Positions 12,570-12,649 of a stretch of DNA of 12,649 nucleotides are shown here, piece after piece (the stretch's first letter is position 1; each line of letters opens with the position of its first letter). The notes under the pieces were generated by a model. That model had not been told where the DNA came from. It was given only the letters and a program-made list of their open reading frames with translations, and did not search any database. Source of the DNA: Candidatus Chloroheliales bacterium (GTDB lineage: Bacteria > Chloroflexota > Chloroflexia > QHBQ01); assembly GCA_003243865.1 (NCBI GenBank), contig QHBQ01000255.1, positions 1 to 12,649 of the forward strand, given 5' to 3'. A program made the translations under genes and the position numbers.

Positions 12570-12598
12570 ATTGTATCATTTTTCACAGAGGGCGTCAA
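12570..12598 (-). promoter_or_regulatory. Promoter of menG (and probably rex)
   Basis: Minus strand: -35 TTGACG (12593-12598), 17-base spacer, -10 TACAAT (12570-12575) with a TG one base upstream, making an extended -10. The leader is about 20 bases and carries the GAGG ribosome site. Confidence 0.75.
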
Positions 12599-12608
12599 GC
12601 GAGGAGCA

Positions 12609-12649
12609 ATGGGCGTATTTCTATTTTTGCACGGCACGATTATGTCTGT
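12609..12649 (+). CDS. Possible start of a divergent gene, 3' end outside window
   Basis: An ATG at 12609 opens a frame that continues to the window end with a hydrophobic start, MGVFLFLHGTIMS. GAGGAG (12601-12606) lies immediately upstream, but only 2 bases separate it from the ATG, closer than ideal. Thirteen codons are too few to identify a family; the LHGTI stretch vaguely recalls the first motif of HAD-type phosphatases, with His where Asp is expected. Low confidence. Confidence 0.3.
   Translation, partial: MGVFLFLHGTIMS

Noticed and set aside
12570..12590. Rex operator near the menG promoter (TGTGA half site followed by AT-rich DNA)
   Set aside because: Only one half of the TTGTGA-N-TCACAA type palindrome is present; the other half does not match.

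Overview
The window is a GC-rich bacterial chromosome segment packed with complete housekeeping and accessory genes. No single gene fixes the organism. A redox repressor Rex beside a UbiE/MenG methyltransferase, a MidA-type methyltransferase, a three-enzyme GDP-sugar set and many short hairpin repeats between genes suggest a menaquinone-using member of the Chloroflexota. This is an inference from gene content and style, not from a marker gene.

Left part (1-3548). The 3' end of an ArsR-type regulator on the plus strand meets, with no gap, a run of four minus-strand genes. In transcription order these are a MazG-like nucleotide pyrophosphohydrolase, an XRE-family helix-turn-helix regulator, an ImmA/IrrE-type zinc peptidase and a MidA-family methyltransferase. 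Every gap inside this run carries one or two short hairpins with a GTAG foot and stems that co-vary, resembling REP elements. One supplies the MazG-like gene's stop codon and another the last codons of the XRE gene. The XRE/peptidase pair has the layout of the DdrO/IrrE and ImmR/ImmA switches, in which the peptidase inactivates the repressor.

Middle part (3549-6404). An AT-rich divergent regulatory region with two good promoters, a dyad and a 14-bp direct repeat drives the MazG-like gene to the left and a small three-helix membrane protein to the right. The membrane protein gene ends at a clear intrinsic terminator. A DUF4258/YgiT-type toxin-antitoxin pair with its own extended -10 promoter follows, and then metK (S-adenosylmethionine synthetase), whose near-consensus promoter starts one base after the antitoxin stop codon.

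Right part (6405-12649). Four plus-strand genes form a likely operon: an Rmd-like reductase, a sugar-phosphate nucleotidylyltransferase with a left-handed beta-helix tail, a GDP-mannose 4,6-dehydratase and an FMN-dependent 2-hydroxy-acid oxidase. The first two overlap, and so do the last two. Together the first three would make a GDP-6-deoxyhexose such as GDP-D-rhamnose for surface glycans; the role of the oxidase there is open. The same 24-bp AT-rich repeat lies on both sides of this cluster. A terminator separates it from the convergent pair menG-rex, which is read leftward from a strong promoter at 12570-12598. A possible divergent gene begins at 12609 and runs off the window.

No rRNA, tRNA, CRISPR array, transposase or integrase was seen, and no gene-free stretch exceeds 300 bases.
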